From NCBI RefSeq assembly GCF_043195105.1, contig NZ_JBAFWO010000014.1: a stretch of DNA of 64,000 bases; one strand, 5' to 3'. The position numbers and the translations under genes were made by a program. Below the pieces are notes generated by a model that was not told where the DNA came from, ran no database searches, and worked only from the letters and a program-made list of their open reading frames with translations. Source of the DNA: NCEH01 sp002257205 (GTDB taxonomy: Bacteria > Pseudomonadota > Alphaproteobacteria > Rhizobiales > Xanthobacteraceae). Below, piece by piece: positions 34,662 to 42,932 of the stretch; the first letter of the stretch is position 1, and the number at the start of each line of letters is the position of its first letter.

Positions 34662-35192
34662 ATGCCGCTTTATTCCCTGGACGGGGCCGGCCCGGAATTG
34701 CCGCCCGCGGGCCGCTATTGGATCGCGCCCGACGCCACCCTGATCGGCCGTGTGATCGTTTCGGAAGAGGCGAGCGTCTGGTTCGGCACGGTGATCCGGG
34801 GCGATAACGAGGCGATCTTCATCGGCCCCGGCACGAACATCCAGGAAAACTGCGTGCTGCACACCGACCCCGGCTTTCCGCTGCATCTCGGCGCCGGCGT
34901 CACCGTCGGCCACATGGCGATCCTGCACGGCTGCACGGTGGGGGACGGCAGCCTCATCGGCATGGGCGCAACCGTGTTGAACGGCGCCCGGATCGGGCGC
35001 AATTCGTTGGTGGGCAGCAATGCCTTGGTGACCGAGGGCAAGGAATTTCCCGACAATTCGCTGATCGTCGGCGCGCCGGCACGGGTGGTGCGCGAATTGG
35101 ATGAGGCTGCGATTGCCGCCCTCAAGGGCGCGGCGCAGCGCTATCAGGCCAATTGGAAGCGCTTTGCCGCCGGTCTCAAGCGGATCGACTGA
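34662..35192 (+). CDS. Gamma carbonic anhydrase family protein
   Basis: A 176-residue left-handed beta-helix protein of hexapeptide repeats. It has VWFGTVIRGDNE, then IGPGTNIQENCVLHTD, GHMAILHGC, IGMGATVLNGARIGRNSLVG and ending PARVVRELDEA. The three metal-binding His of the trimer interface lie in VLHTD, GHMA and ILHGC. Members hydrate CO2 or act as assembly factors; trimeric and cytosolic. ATG 34662 fits the family start; an upstream TTG would only add three residues. Monocistronic here, converging on the transglutaminase-like gene. Confidence 0.9.
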   Translation: MPLYSLDGAGPELPPAGRYWIAPDATLIGRVIVSEEASVWFGTVIRGDNEAIFIGPGTNIQENCVLHTDPGFPLHLGAGVTVGHMAILHGCTVGDGSLIGMGATVLNGARIGRNSLVGSNALVTEGKEFPDNSLIVGAPARVVRELDEAAIAALKGAAQRYQANWKRFAAGLKRID

Positions 35193-35256
35193 GGCAAGGC
35201 GCAAGAGCCAGATCTGCCTCTATTCAATAAATTAGACGGCTATTCACCGCCATATG

Positions 35257-35273
35257 GAACCACCCAGTGGTTC
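35257..35273. terminator. Hairpin between convergent genes
   Basis: GAACCAC-CCA-GTGGTTC forms a 7-bp stem with flanking ATAT/TATAT on both sides, between the convergent carbonic anhydrase and peptidase genes. It may terminate either transcript. There is no long T run. Confidence 0.35.
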
Positions 35274-35314
35274 TATATGCGCGGATCGCGCGCTCGCTAA
35301 GGGGAGGGGGCGGC

Positions 35315-35971
35315 TCAGCGCCCGCCGCCACCTACCACTGGGGGAGAGCGCGTGTCGCCAAGCGAAACCCACAGCGTGGGGTCGCCCTGCGACTGGCGCT
35401 TCACATAGCGATAGCCGGTGTCCTGCCAGGGCAGGATTTCATTTTCCTGATTGTCGAGGATCACGTCGCCCCGGTCGGTCACGACGGTCAGCACGGCGTG
35501 GCCGTCGCCTTCCTTGTCGCGCACCACGGTGATGAGCAGCACCGAGGCCGGCCAGCCGAGGTTGATCAGCGCGCGGCGCTTGGCCAGCACGTAATCCTCG
35601 CAATCGCCCTTGCCGTCGTCGGGATAGGCCCAGCGCTCCACTTCGCCATAATGGTCCATGTCCGTCACGGGAGCGATCGAGGTGTTGAAGCTGCGGTTCA
35701 CTTGATCGAGCGTGGAGAGATGGGGCGCATCGAGCGGGACTTGCGGGATGAGATCGCCCTCGGCAACGCAGTCCACCTTGCTCTCGGCGCAGAAGCGCAC
35801 ATAGCCGATGGGCGCGGAGGTGCCCCCCACGGCCTGGAGGTGCGGCACGAGGACCGGCGACAGGCTCGCATGGCGCCGCTCACCGGCGACTGCGTTCCCG
35901 GCGCCCGCCATCAGCAGGGCCGCAAGCAGAAGCTTTTTCGCTAAGTGAAACTTCGCAAGATGAAACGGCAT
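35315..35971 (-). CDS. Transglutaminase-like cysteine peptidase (BTLCP)
   Basis: A 218-residue secreted protein with a signal peptide (LAKKLLLAALLMAGAGNAVA) and a bacterial transglutaminase-like cysteine proteinase domain. The catalytic triad is visible: Cys in DDGKGDCEDYVLAKR, His in GDGHAVLTV and Asp in VILDNQ. WAYPDDGKGDCED is the family signature. In other proteobacteria related periplasmic proteases (LapG) release adhesins by cutting their N-termini, but this shorter BTLCP branch has unknown substrates. An N-terminal Cys pair (FCAESKVDC) may form a disulfide. Two adhesin-like autotransporters in this window make a link tempting, though without evidence. Confidence 0.88.
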   Translation of the reverse strand: MPFHLAKFHLAKKLLLAALLMAGAGNAVAGERRHASLSPVLVPHLQAVGGTSAPIGYVRFCAESKVDCVAEGDLIPQVPLDAPHLSTLDQVNRSFNTSIAPVTDMDHYGEVERWAYPDDGKGDCEDYVLAKRRALINLGWPASVLLITVVRDKEGDGHAVLTVVTDRGDVILDNQENEILPWQDTGYRYVKRQSQGDPTLWVSLGDTRSPPVVGGGGR

Positions 35972-36148
35972 GGCACGCTGTCGCGAGGGGTTAACAACTT
36001 CATAATGCCTGAGGTTCGCCGCATTCGCGCCGTCAACCTTTCATTAACCTTAACGGGCGTTAACGACCTTGGCCAGGGGAAGGCTGCGGCGCGATGGACG
36101 CCCCTGCACACGCGCTTTTTCCTTGCTGCGGACACCGCGCCCCCTTAT

Positions 36149-36910
36149 GTGCGGGGCGTGCTCAACCTCAGCGATCCACGCCGCGCGCCGCCCCGCGAGC
36201 CGGTGTTCAACATTCCAGGCGTCGTGGCGCTGCTGGCCCTGGTCATGGCGGCGATCGCGTTCGCGCGCGAATTCCTGCTGGACGAGCAGTCCAACGTCAT
36301 GCTGCTCGCCTATTTCGCCTTCATCCCGGCGCGCTATGACGCCGCGTTCGCGCTGCCCGGCGGGCTCGGGGCGGATATCTGGACCTTCGTGAGCTATGCC
36401 TTCCTGCACGCCAATCTCGTGCATCTCGGCGTCAATCTCATCTGGATGCTGGCGTTCGCGACTCCGGTGGCGCGGCGCTTCGGCACGGCGCGCTTCCTGG
36501 CCTTCGTGGTGGTCACGGCGGCGGCCGGTGCGCTTGCGCACCTTGTCGCCTATCCCGACGCCATGGTGCCCATGATCGGCGCTTCGGCGGTGGTCTCCGG
36601 GGCCATGGCGGCGGCGGTGCGCTTTGCATTTTCGCCCGGCGGTGCGCTTGGCCGGCCGGTGCGCGGCGCCCCCGAGCATCCGCCCGCCGCCTCGTTGTTC
36701 GGTGCGTTCCGCGAGCCGCGGGTCCTCACCTTCGTGGCGGTCTGGGTGGTGGTGAACTTCCTGTTTGGTGCCGCCATTACGCTGCCCGGCACGGAAGGGG
36801 CGGAAGTGGCCTGGCAGGCGCACATGGGTGGCTTTTTCGCGGGCCTGCTGCTGTTCCCGCTGTTTGATCCCATTCCCCGCGCGGCGGTGCCTTCACACCC
36901 TCCGCGCTGA
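36149..36910 (+). CDS. Rhomboid family intramembrane serine protease
   Basis: About 253 residues with six or more membrane helices. Family marks: W-x-x-x-S-Y-x-F-L-H-A-N (WTFVSYAFLHANLVHLGVN), the N-x-x-W loop, the catalytic Ser in GASAVVSGAM and the catalytic His in AHMGGFFAG. The serine motif reads GASAVVSG rather than the usual GASGAxxG. The frame is open from 35945, but the first part looks non-coding and is rich in TTAACCTT-like sequence, so the GTG at 36149 before RGVLNLSDP is preferred. No clear ribosome site, so the start is uncertain. Confidence 0.8.
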   Translation: MRGVLNLSDPRRAPPREPVFNIPGVVALLALVMAAIAFAREFLLDEQSNVMLLAYFAFIPARYDAAFALPGGLGADIWTFVSYAFLHANLVHLGVNLIWMLAFATPVARRFGTARFLAFVVVTAAAGALAHLVAYPDAMVPMIGASAVVSGAMAAAVRFAFSPGGALGRPVRGAPEHPPAASLFGAFREPRVLTFVAVWVVVNFLFGAAITLPGTEGAEVAWQAHMGGFFAGLLLFPLFDPIPRAAVPSHPPR

Positions 36911-37059
36911 GGCCCATGCTGAAATACCAGTCAAACGTCCGCGCGCGCCATCATGCGGGGTTGCGGATCGCGCCATCGCGGATGATCATTCCTTCAAGGC
37001 AATACCGGTGAGCGTCAATAACGCCGGATCCGCCTCTCACTAGGGAATGGAGGTCAGCC

Positions 37060-37491
37060 ATGACCGTAGGCATTATTCTTCAACGCAAGACATCGGGTCT
37101 CGTCACCATCTCGCCGGAGGCCTCGCTGACGCAAGCGGTGCAGAGCCTGTCGCAGAATCGCATTGGCGCCATCGTCGCGACCGGGCCGGACGGGAACCTC
37201 GAAGGCATTCTGTCCGAGCGCGACGTGGTGCGCATCCTCGGCGAGCGCGGGCCGGATGTGCTGTCGCAGCCGGTCTCCTCCGTGATGACGCGCGCGGTGG
37301 TGACCTGCACCGCCGACGAGACCGTCCCCGCCATCATGGAACGCATGACGCGCGGGCGCTTCCGCCACGTTCCGGTGGTGTCGGGCAGCAAGCTGGTGGG
37401 CATCATCTCGATCGGCGACGTGGTGAAATATCGCGTCGAGGAGATGGAGCGCGAGAGCGCGGAACTGCGCGACTACATCATGACCGCCTGA
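37060..37491 (+). CDS. CBS-pair domain protein
   Basis: A 143-residue protein made of two CBS motifs (about 10-65 and 75-135). GAIVATGPDGNLEGILSERDVVRIL is the first and HVPVVSGSKLVGIISIGDVVKYRVEEME the second, each ending in the SxxDVV pattern that binds adenosyl groups such as AMP, ATP or SAM. It likely acts as a cytosolic energy-status sensor. GGAATGGAGGTCAGCC before the ATG is a strong ribosome site. It is convergent with the patatin gene, with 89 nt between stops. Confidence 0.92.
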   Translation: MTVGIILQRKTSGLVTISPEASLTQAVQSLSQNRIGAIVATGPDGNLEGILSERDVVRILGERGPDVLSQPVSSVMTRAVVTCTADETVPAIMERMTRGRFRHVPVVSGSKLVGIISIGDVVKYRVEEMERESAELRDYIMTA

Positions 37492-37580
37492 GGCGACAAA
37501 GGTCGGGGCGGGGGCGCCCAGACCTGCTTTCGCGGCGTGCCTGCCCGATTGGGCGCGCCGCAACACCTATTTCAGCGCCA

Positions 37581-38639
37581 CTATTTCAGCGCTTCCATGG
37601 CGCTGTGCACATCGTCCACGATCCGTTCCACCGCCTCGCGTCCGGCGGCGATGGCTTCTTCCGCGCGGTGGAAATCGAACAGGCCGATCTTGGCGAGCTT
37701 GGGCGAGACCGTGACATCCGGCGGATCCCCCGCGAGGCGGGAGCGCGCGATACGGTCCTGGGTGATGTTGAAGGCGTCGATCATCACCGCCGAGATCCCG
37801 CGCGGTCCCTCGCTCGGCCCGGAGAGGAATTGCCGGCGCAGCATGCGGTCCGGCCGCAGCATGCGCGAGAGCCCTTCCTTCTTGTGCTCCACCACCACGT
37901 CCGCCACCTCGGCGATGGCGCTGCCATGGTCCTGGATCACGGTGCCGCGTCCGAAGATCTCGGAATTGAGATTGACCGCGATCACGATCCGACCGCCGAG
38001 CGCACGGGCCGCCGAGACCGGCACCGGATTGACCAGCGTGCCGTCCATCAGCCAGCGCCCGCCCACCTTGGCCGGGGTGAAGATGCCCGGCAGGCAATAG
38101 CTGGCGTGGATCGCCTCCACCAGTTCGCCGCGCGTCAGCCAGATTTCATGGCCGGTGCCGAGCTCGGTGGCGATGCAGCCGAACACCACCGGCAAATCCT
38201 CGATGGTGAGATCGCCGAGTTCCAGGCGCATGCGCTCCATCAGGCGGCGCCCGCCGATGAGGCCGGCCGCGCCGAGGGAGAGATCGAGAAAGCCGAGGAC
38301 GTTGCGCTTGTTGAGGCCGCGCGCCCAATCCTCCAGCGCGTCCAGCTTGCCGGCCGCCCAGATGCCGCCGACCACCGCCCCGATGGAGGTGCCGGCGATC
38401 ACGCTCGGGCGAATGCCATGGGCTTCCAGCGCCCGCATCACGCCGATATGGGCAAAGCCGCGCGCCGCGCCGCCGCCCAGGGCAAGGGCGATCTTCGGCC
38501 CGCCCTTGCGGCCGGCCTTCCACGGCGGCTCGACCTCGCTCTGCGCTTCCAGGGCAGGGGCGACCTCGGGAGGAAGGTCGGCCTCGGCTTCGCTCTGGGC
38601 TTCGTCGGTGCGAGTGCGGCGGGTAAAACCTTGAAACAT
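37581..38639 (-). CDS. Patatin-like phospholipase (RssA type)
   Basis: A 352-residue putative serine lipase. After a Glu/Pro-rich tail (about 1-45) comes the patatin domain with oxyanion hole GGGAARG, the nucleophile elbow GTSIG and the catalytic Asp in LMDGTLVNPVP. The C-terminal part (VVVEHKKEGLSRML onwards) is a helical domain typical of RssA/NTE-like members, without membrane segments. It presumably hydrolyses membrane phospholipid or lysophospholipid acyl chains. It lies in the conserved run CBS-patatin-hisI-folE seen in related genomes. Confidence 0.9.
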   Translation of the reverse strand: MFQGFTRRTRTDEAQSEAEADLPPEVAPALEAQSEVEPPWKAGRKGGPKIALALGGGAARGFAHIGVMRALEAHGIRPSVIAGTSIGAVVGGIWAAGKLDALEDWARGLNKRNVLGFLDLSLGAAGLIGGRRLMERMRLELGDLTIEDLPVVFGCIATELGTGHEIWLTRGELVEAIHASYCLPGIFTPAKVGGRWLMDGTLVNPVPVSAARALGGRIVIAVNLNSEIFGRGTVIQDHGSAIAEVADVVVEHKKEGLSRMLRPDRMLRRQFLSGPSEGPRGISAVMIDAFNITQDRIARSRLAGDPPDVTVSPKLAKIGLFDFHRAEEAIAAGREAVERIVDDVHSAMEALK

Positions 38640-38782
38640 GCGCGACCTCCGACCGGCCGGCGTGCCGGTGGCAAGCTCCGGGACTCAAACCCTTCTAACC
38701 GTGTTTGATGTCCGAAGCGTGGCTTTGTCACGATGCGCCATGGGGCTGGTGCGAGGCTGCGCCCGCAGTGTTCAACACATCC

Positions 38783-39268
38783 TTAATCGTGCGAATGGCC
38801 GGCATGGTCGCCATAGACCGCCTTCGGATCGAAGCGCGGCGCGTCGCCGGTGAATTCCAGCGGCGTTTCGGCGGAGGCTTTGCCGCCGATGGGCACGCGA
38901 CGATAGAAGCAGGAGCGCCGCCCTGTGTGGCAGGCGGCGCCCGTGCCGCCCATCTCGACTTTCAGCAAAACCGCGTCCTGGTCGCAATCCACGCGGATCT
39001 CCAGCACCTTCTGGGTATGGCCGGAGCTTTCGCCCTTCTTCCAGAGCTTCTTGCGCGAGCGGCTGTAATAATGCGCCTCGCCGGTCTCGATGGTGAGGGC
39101 GAGCGCTTCCTCATTCATGAAGGCGAGCATCAGCACCTCGTTCGTCACCGCGTCCACGGCGATGCAGGTCATAAGGCCGTTGGCGTCGAAGCGGGGCGTG
39201 AGGCGCGTGCCTTCCTCAAGTTCGGCCGTGCCGGTGCTGGCCGCGAAGACGGGGGTCTGGACGCTCAT
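38783..39268 (-). CDS. hisI: Phosphoribosyl-AMP cyclohydrolase
   Basis: A 161-residue cytosolic enzyme of histidine synthesis that opens the adenine ring of phosphoribosyl-AMP. Core motifs: EVLMLAFMNEEAL, GEAHYYSRSRKKLWKKGESSGHTQ, and the metal-site Cys of VDCDQDAVLLKVE and CHTGRRSCFYR. The monofunctional HisI form (without HisE) is normal in Alphaproteobacteria. It ends in a His-rich tail (GDHAGHSHD) that might help zinc binding. It is 45 nt downstream of folE on the same strand. Confidence 0.95.
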   Translation of the reverse strand: MSVQTPVFAASTGTAELEEGTRLTPRFDANGLMTCIAVDAVTNEVLMLAFMNEEALALTIETGEAHYYSRSRKKLWKKGESSGHTQKVLEIRVDCDQDAVLLKVEMGGTGAACHTGRRSCFYRRVPIGGKASAETPLEFTGDAPRFDPKAVYGDHAGHSHD

Positions 39269-39313
39269 GAAAACTCCAATGGGCTGGTGCCGGCGGGCAC
39301 CGCTCCGAGGGGC

Positions 39314-40027
39314 TCAGCCCTTGGCGCGCACCAAGGTGATGAAGCGCACCTGCTCGGCCGGGTCATCGCGGAACGCACCGGTGAACTGGCTGGTGACGGT
39401 GGAGACGCCCGCCTTGGTGATGCCGCGCATGGCCATGCACATATGCTCGGCCTCGATCATCACGGCAACCCCGCGCGGCTTCAGCGTCTCGTCCAGGGCG
39501 GAGATGATCTGCGAGGTCAGATGTTCCTGGGTCTGCAGGCGCTTGGCGTAGATGTCCACCACCCGCGCGATCTTGGAGAGGCCGACCACCCGTTCCACCG
39601 GGAAATAAGCGACATGGGCCTTGCCCACGAACGGCACCATGTGGTGCTCGCAATGGGAATAGAAGGGGATGTCCCGCACCAGGACGAAATCGTCGAAATT
39701 GCCGATTTCGCCGAATGTGCGGTCGAGCGCCTCGGCCGCGTCGTGGCGATAGCCGGAGAATAATTCCCCATAGGCCTTCACCACCCGATGGGGGGTTTCG
39801 AGCAGGCCCTCGCGGTCCGGGTCCTCGCCGATATAGGCGAGCAGGGTGCGAACGGCGGCCTCCGCCTCGCGCTTGGAGGGGCGCGCGGGATCGTGCGCTT
39901 CGTCCGCTGCCGCATCCTGCGGGGCATCTTCGTGCCGCTTGGCCTGCGCCTGGAGATGTTTCACATGCTTGCGGGCCTTGGCCTCGTTCTCGGCCTGCGC
40001 CCGCAGCAATTTCACGACCGCGTCCAT
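39314..40027 (-). CDS. folE: GTP cyclohydrolase I
   Basis: A 237-residue enzyme catalysing GTP to 7,8-dihydroneopterin triphosphate, the first step of folate synthesis. Type IA signatures: zinc-site HCEHHMVPF, VVGLSKIARVVDIYAKRLQTQE, LTSQI, and the second zinc Cys in EAEHMCMAMRG. A Lys/Glu-rich helical N-terminal tail of about 55 residues precedes the core. ATG 40027 (MDAVVKLL) is chosen because the frame further upstream, open to 40390, is Pro/Arg-rich and unlike the family. Divergent from the IscU-like gene. Confidence 0.94.
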   Translation of the reverse strand: MDAVVKLLRAQAENEAKARKHVKHLQAQAKRHEDAPQDAAADEAHDPARPSKREAEAAVRTLLAYIGEDPDREGLLETPHRVVKAYGELFSGYRHDAAEALDRTFGEIGNFDDFVLVRDIPFYSHCEHHMVPFVGKAHVAYFPVERVVGLSKIARVVDIYAKRLQTQEHLTSQIISALDETLKPRGVAVMIEAEHMCMAMRGITKAGVSTVTSQFTGAFRDDPAEQVRFITLVRAKG

Positions 40028-40382
40028 ACCCAACTCCGTTCGACCCGCCACGGACGCAGTCCGGGCGAGAGTGTCACCGGTGTCGGCTACGCATGCGCGG
40101 ACCCTCACTTTCCGCGCCCCACCGGAAGCCCCGGCGGCGGCCTTGCCGTCCGTTTTGCGCGAAGCGTCGCCGGCGGGAGGCGGCTCCCGAGGGGTAAGCT
40201 TCGCAATCAGGCGCCAGCGTCTTCCGCCGCGCCGCACATGGACTATATAAGACGGCGAACAGGCAACGCAAAGTGCGCTTTTGCTTGAGCGTGCCTCGCA
40301 AACCGCATGGCAGCGCGCCTTTACGGGCCGTGGCCGGGCGGGCCGGATGATGACGCCGCCATGGGGCGGCCGGGATCGCACG
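40028..40382. other. Divergent promoter region between folE and the IscU-like gene
   Basis: About 355 nt without a supported gene. The central ACTATATAAGACGGCGAACA stretch near 40,243 is the most AT-rich patch and could contain a promoter for either side. No riboswitch or repeat was recognised. Confidence 0.4.
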
Positions 40383-40850
40383 ATGATCAACGACGTCTAT
40401 AATACCCGTATCCTGGGCTATGCCGCCGATATCCCCCGCATCGGCCGGCTGGACCATCCCCAGGCCAGCGCGACCGCCCATTCGCGGCTGTGTGGCTCCA
40501 CCGTGACCGTGGACGTGGCGCTCGATGGCGACACCGTGAGCGATTTCGCCCATGAGGTGCGCGCCTGCGCGCTCGGCCAGGCGTCTTCCTCCATCATGGC
40601 GCGCCATGTGGTGGGTTCGAGCGTCGCCGAATTGCGGGCGCTGCGCGAGACCATGCGCAAGATGCTGAAGGAGAACGGCCCGCCGCCCGCGGGCCGCTGG
40701 GCAGAACTGGAAGTGCTGGAGCCGGTGCGCGACTACAAGGCGCGCCACGCCTCCACGCTGCTGACCTTCGACGCGGTGGTGGACGCCATCGACCAGATCG
40801 AGGCCAAGGCCGGCACCGTGCCCCCCGCGCCGGCGACCGCCGGGAGCTGA
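40383..40850 (+). CDS. Iron-sulfur cluster assembly scaffold, IscU/NifU-N-like
   Basis: A 155-residue cytosolic protein. The start INDVYNTRILGYAADIPRIGRLDHP is followed by the scaffold features LCGSTVTVDVAL (first Cys) and RACALGQASSSIMA (second Cys). The third ligand Cys of classical IscU is replaced in the RHASTLLTFDAV segment, as in the alphaproteobacterial two-Cys branch. Its exact role in Fe-S assembly is therefore uncertain. The ATG at 40383 is chosen from the conserved N-terminus; the frame upstream is not conserved. The yidD gene follows on the same strand. Confidence 0.85.
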   Translation: MINDVYNTRILGYAADIPRIGRLDHPQASATAHSRLCGSTVTVDVALDGDTVSDFAHEVRACALGQASSSIMARHVVGSSVAELRALRETMRKMLKENGPPPAGRWAELEVLEPVRDYKARHASTLLTFDAVVDAIDQIEAKAGTVPPAPATAGS

Positions 40851-41034
40851 GCGGGCGCGGCCGTATCTGATCTCCGCGGGGCGTCTCGGCTTTGGCGGAC
40901 AGGGCGGGTGTGCTTCTCGGCGGATGCACGGCATCGCGGATCGGATGCGGCTTGTCCGTTCAACTCGCAGAAGTGCCACAGGCGAGGGCCGTCCGGAAAT
41001 GGGCAGGATCAGCAAGGCGAGGATCGATTTACGC

Positions 41035-41448
41035 ATGGCGATGAAACAGGCCCCGGATCGGGGCGGGCGGCTCAGCGTCGGGGAGTCTCTCCCGTGGGGT
41101 CGTCGACGGCAAGGCGTCGTCGCGCGCCCGTCCTTGGCCTCCCGCATCGGCACCGCCGTGGCGCGCCTGCCGCGCCTGATCCTGCGCGCGCCCATCCTGC
41201 TCTATCGCTACACGCTGTCTTCCTTCATGGGGCGGCAGTGCCGCTATCTGCCCACCTGCTCGGAATATGCCGACGAGGCGATTTCCCGCCATGGCGCCTG
41301 GGCGGGGGGGTGGATGGGTGCGGCGCGGCTGTGCCGCTGCCATCCCTGGGGCGGATCGGGGTTCGACCCGGTGCCCCAATGCCTGCCCGCCGACGCGCGC
41401 TGGCATCGGCCGTGGCGCTATGGGATCTGGCGCCAGCCACCGGAATGA
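41035..41448 (+). CDS. yidD: Membrane protein insertion efficiency factor YidD
   Basis: About 137 residues. The core PILLYRYTLSSFMGRQCRYLPTCSEYADEAI, then GWMGAARLCRCHPWGGSGFDPVP is diagnostic for YidD, which assists the YidC insertase at the inner membrane face through an amphipathic N-terminal helix. Three conserved Cys are present. The first 45 residues before the hydrophobic segment are Arg/Gly-rich and longer than in many homologues, so the true start may be further in. Followed by a secreted hydrolase on the same strand. Confidence 0.9.
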   Translation: MAMKQAPDRGGRLSVGESLPWGRRRQGVVARPSLASRIGTAVARLPRLILRAPILLYRYTLSSFMGRQCRYLPTCSEYADEAISRHGAWAGGWMGAARLCRCHPWGGSGFDPVPQCLPADARWHRPWRYGIWRQPPE

Positions 41449-41552
41449 GCGGGGCTCTCGGCAGGGCGCGCGGGCGTTTTGTTTCCCGTCACACCTTGGC
41501 ACCGCGAATGCGCTATGCCGTTTCCTTCATGCCTCGGTTGGGGAGTCGGCCG

Positions 41553-42788
41553 GTGACGATACGCGGGTTCTTGTTCAGTTTGGTGTTGAGCCTGTCAACG
41601 GTGCTCGGCTGCGTCGGCAGTGCGTTTGCGGTGGAGCAGGGACCTGCGGCGGATGCCTTTTATCTCCCGCCCGCCCCGCTGCCGGAAGGCGTCGCCGGTT
41701 CGCCGATCTGGGCGCGGCTCCTTTCGGGCACCATGGCGCTGCCGAGCGCCGCGCGGAACACGCTGGTGCTGTACCGGTCCGTGGACCCTGCCGGCAATCC
41801 CGTGGCTGTATCCGGGACCGTCGCGATCCCGAAGGGCACGCCGCCCGCGGGCGGGTGGCCGGTGATCACATGGACCCACGGCACGACCGGCCTCGCGGCC
41901 ATCTGCGGCCCGTCGCGCGACACGGATGCCGGGCCGGAACACGGCTATATCGCCGATATCCGGGCGCTGCTCGATCCGTTCGTCGCCAAGGGCTATGCGG
42001 TGGTTGCGACCGATTATCAGGGCCTGGGCGTCGCGGGCTTCCACCCCTTTCTCCAGGGCGTGCCGAACGGCAAGAATGCCCTCGACATGCTGCGCGCCGC
42101 GCGCGTGCTGGAGCCGCAGATTGGGACGAAATATGCCGTCATGGGCCACTCCCAGGGCGGCCAGGCGGATCTGTTCACCGCCGCTGAAGGACCGTCCTAC
42201 GCGCCGGAGCTTCAGCTTGTCGGCAATATCGCCATGGCGCCGGGCACCCATATCGCCGACCGGCTCGCGGCGGTGCGCGCGTCCGACAAAGTGGAACTGG
42301 CGCTGCCTTACGTGCTGTATACGCTGCAGTCCTATGCCACCACCGACACGGCCATCGACCTCGGCCGCATCCTGACCGCGAAGGCGCAGCCGTATCTGGC
42401 AGAGCTTCAGCAGGGCTGCATGACCAAGGCCCTGACCGACAGCTATTGGGCCACTGCTATCGCGAAGGACCAGTTCCTGGCGGATCCGGACCTTGCAGTC
42501 TTCCTCAAGATGGCCGCGCAGAACGAGCCCGGCACGCTCGCCATTTCCGTGCCGACCCTGGTGATGCAGGGCACCGCCGACGTGACCGTGCGCCCGCAGG
42601 ATACGGACGCTTCGGTCCGCGATCTGTGTGCCAAGGGGAATGTCGTGACCTACAAGACTTTTCCGGGCCGCGATCATGACGGCGTCATGGCCGCCGGTGC
42701 CCCGGATGCGCTGGCCTTCCTCGCCGACCGCTTTGCCGGCGCGCCTGCCACCGGCAATTGCGCGGACCTCCCGAAAGCGGCGCCCTAA
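41553..42788 (+). CDS. Secreted alpha/beta hydrolase, LIP-type lipase family
   Basis: About 411 residues with a signal peptide (IRGFLFSLVLSLSTVLGCVGSAFA) and an alpha/beta hydrolase of the secretory lipase type. ITWTHGTTG is the oxyanion-side motif, MGHSQGGQA carries the nucleophilic Ser, MQGTADVTVRP the catalytic Asp, and GRDHDGVM the His. Cys near AAICGPS and the end (GNCADLP) could form a disulfide. A GTG at 41553 has GGGGAG 8 nt upstream; ATGs at 41529 and 41508 are alternatives. The likely substrates are esters or triglycerides outside the inner membrane. Confidence 0.85.
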   Translation: MTIRGFLFSLVLSLSTVLGCVGSAFAVEQGPAADAFYLPPAPLPEGVAGSPIWARLLSGTMALPSAARNTLVLYRSVDPAGNPVAVSGTVAIPKGTPPAGGWPVITWTHGTTGLAAICGPSRDTDAGPEHGYIADIRALLDPFVAKGYAVVATDYQGLGVAGFHPFLQGVPNGKNALDMLRAARVLEPQIGTKYAVMGHSQGGQADLFTAAEGPSYAPELQLVGNIAMAPGTHIADRLAAVRASDKVELALPYVLYTLQSYATTDTAIDLGRILTAKAQPYLAELQQGCMTKALTDSYWATAIAKDQFLADPDLAVFLKMAAQNEPGTLAISVPTLVMQGTADVTVRPQDTDASVRDLCAKGNVVTYKTFPGRDHDGVMAAGAPDALAFLADRFAGAPATGNCADLPKAAP

Positions 42789-42932
42789 GGACCGGCTGGC
42801 CGGGCGCATCCCCGCGGCTGGGTAAGCTTCGCACCGGCTTCGCCCTTTACGGCGCGCGCCGGGCGGCTTAGAGGAGGCCGCTTCAACAAGAGCCTACCTG
42901 CGGGGTACGCAGGAGTGGGCAGGAGAAGACCT

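Noticed and set aside
42789..42932. Leader regulation or riboswitch ahead of thrS
   Set aside because: No T-box or extended conserved structure; only a short GC hairpin and a ribosome site are visible.
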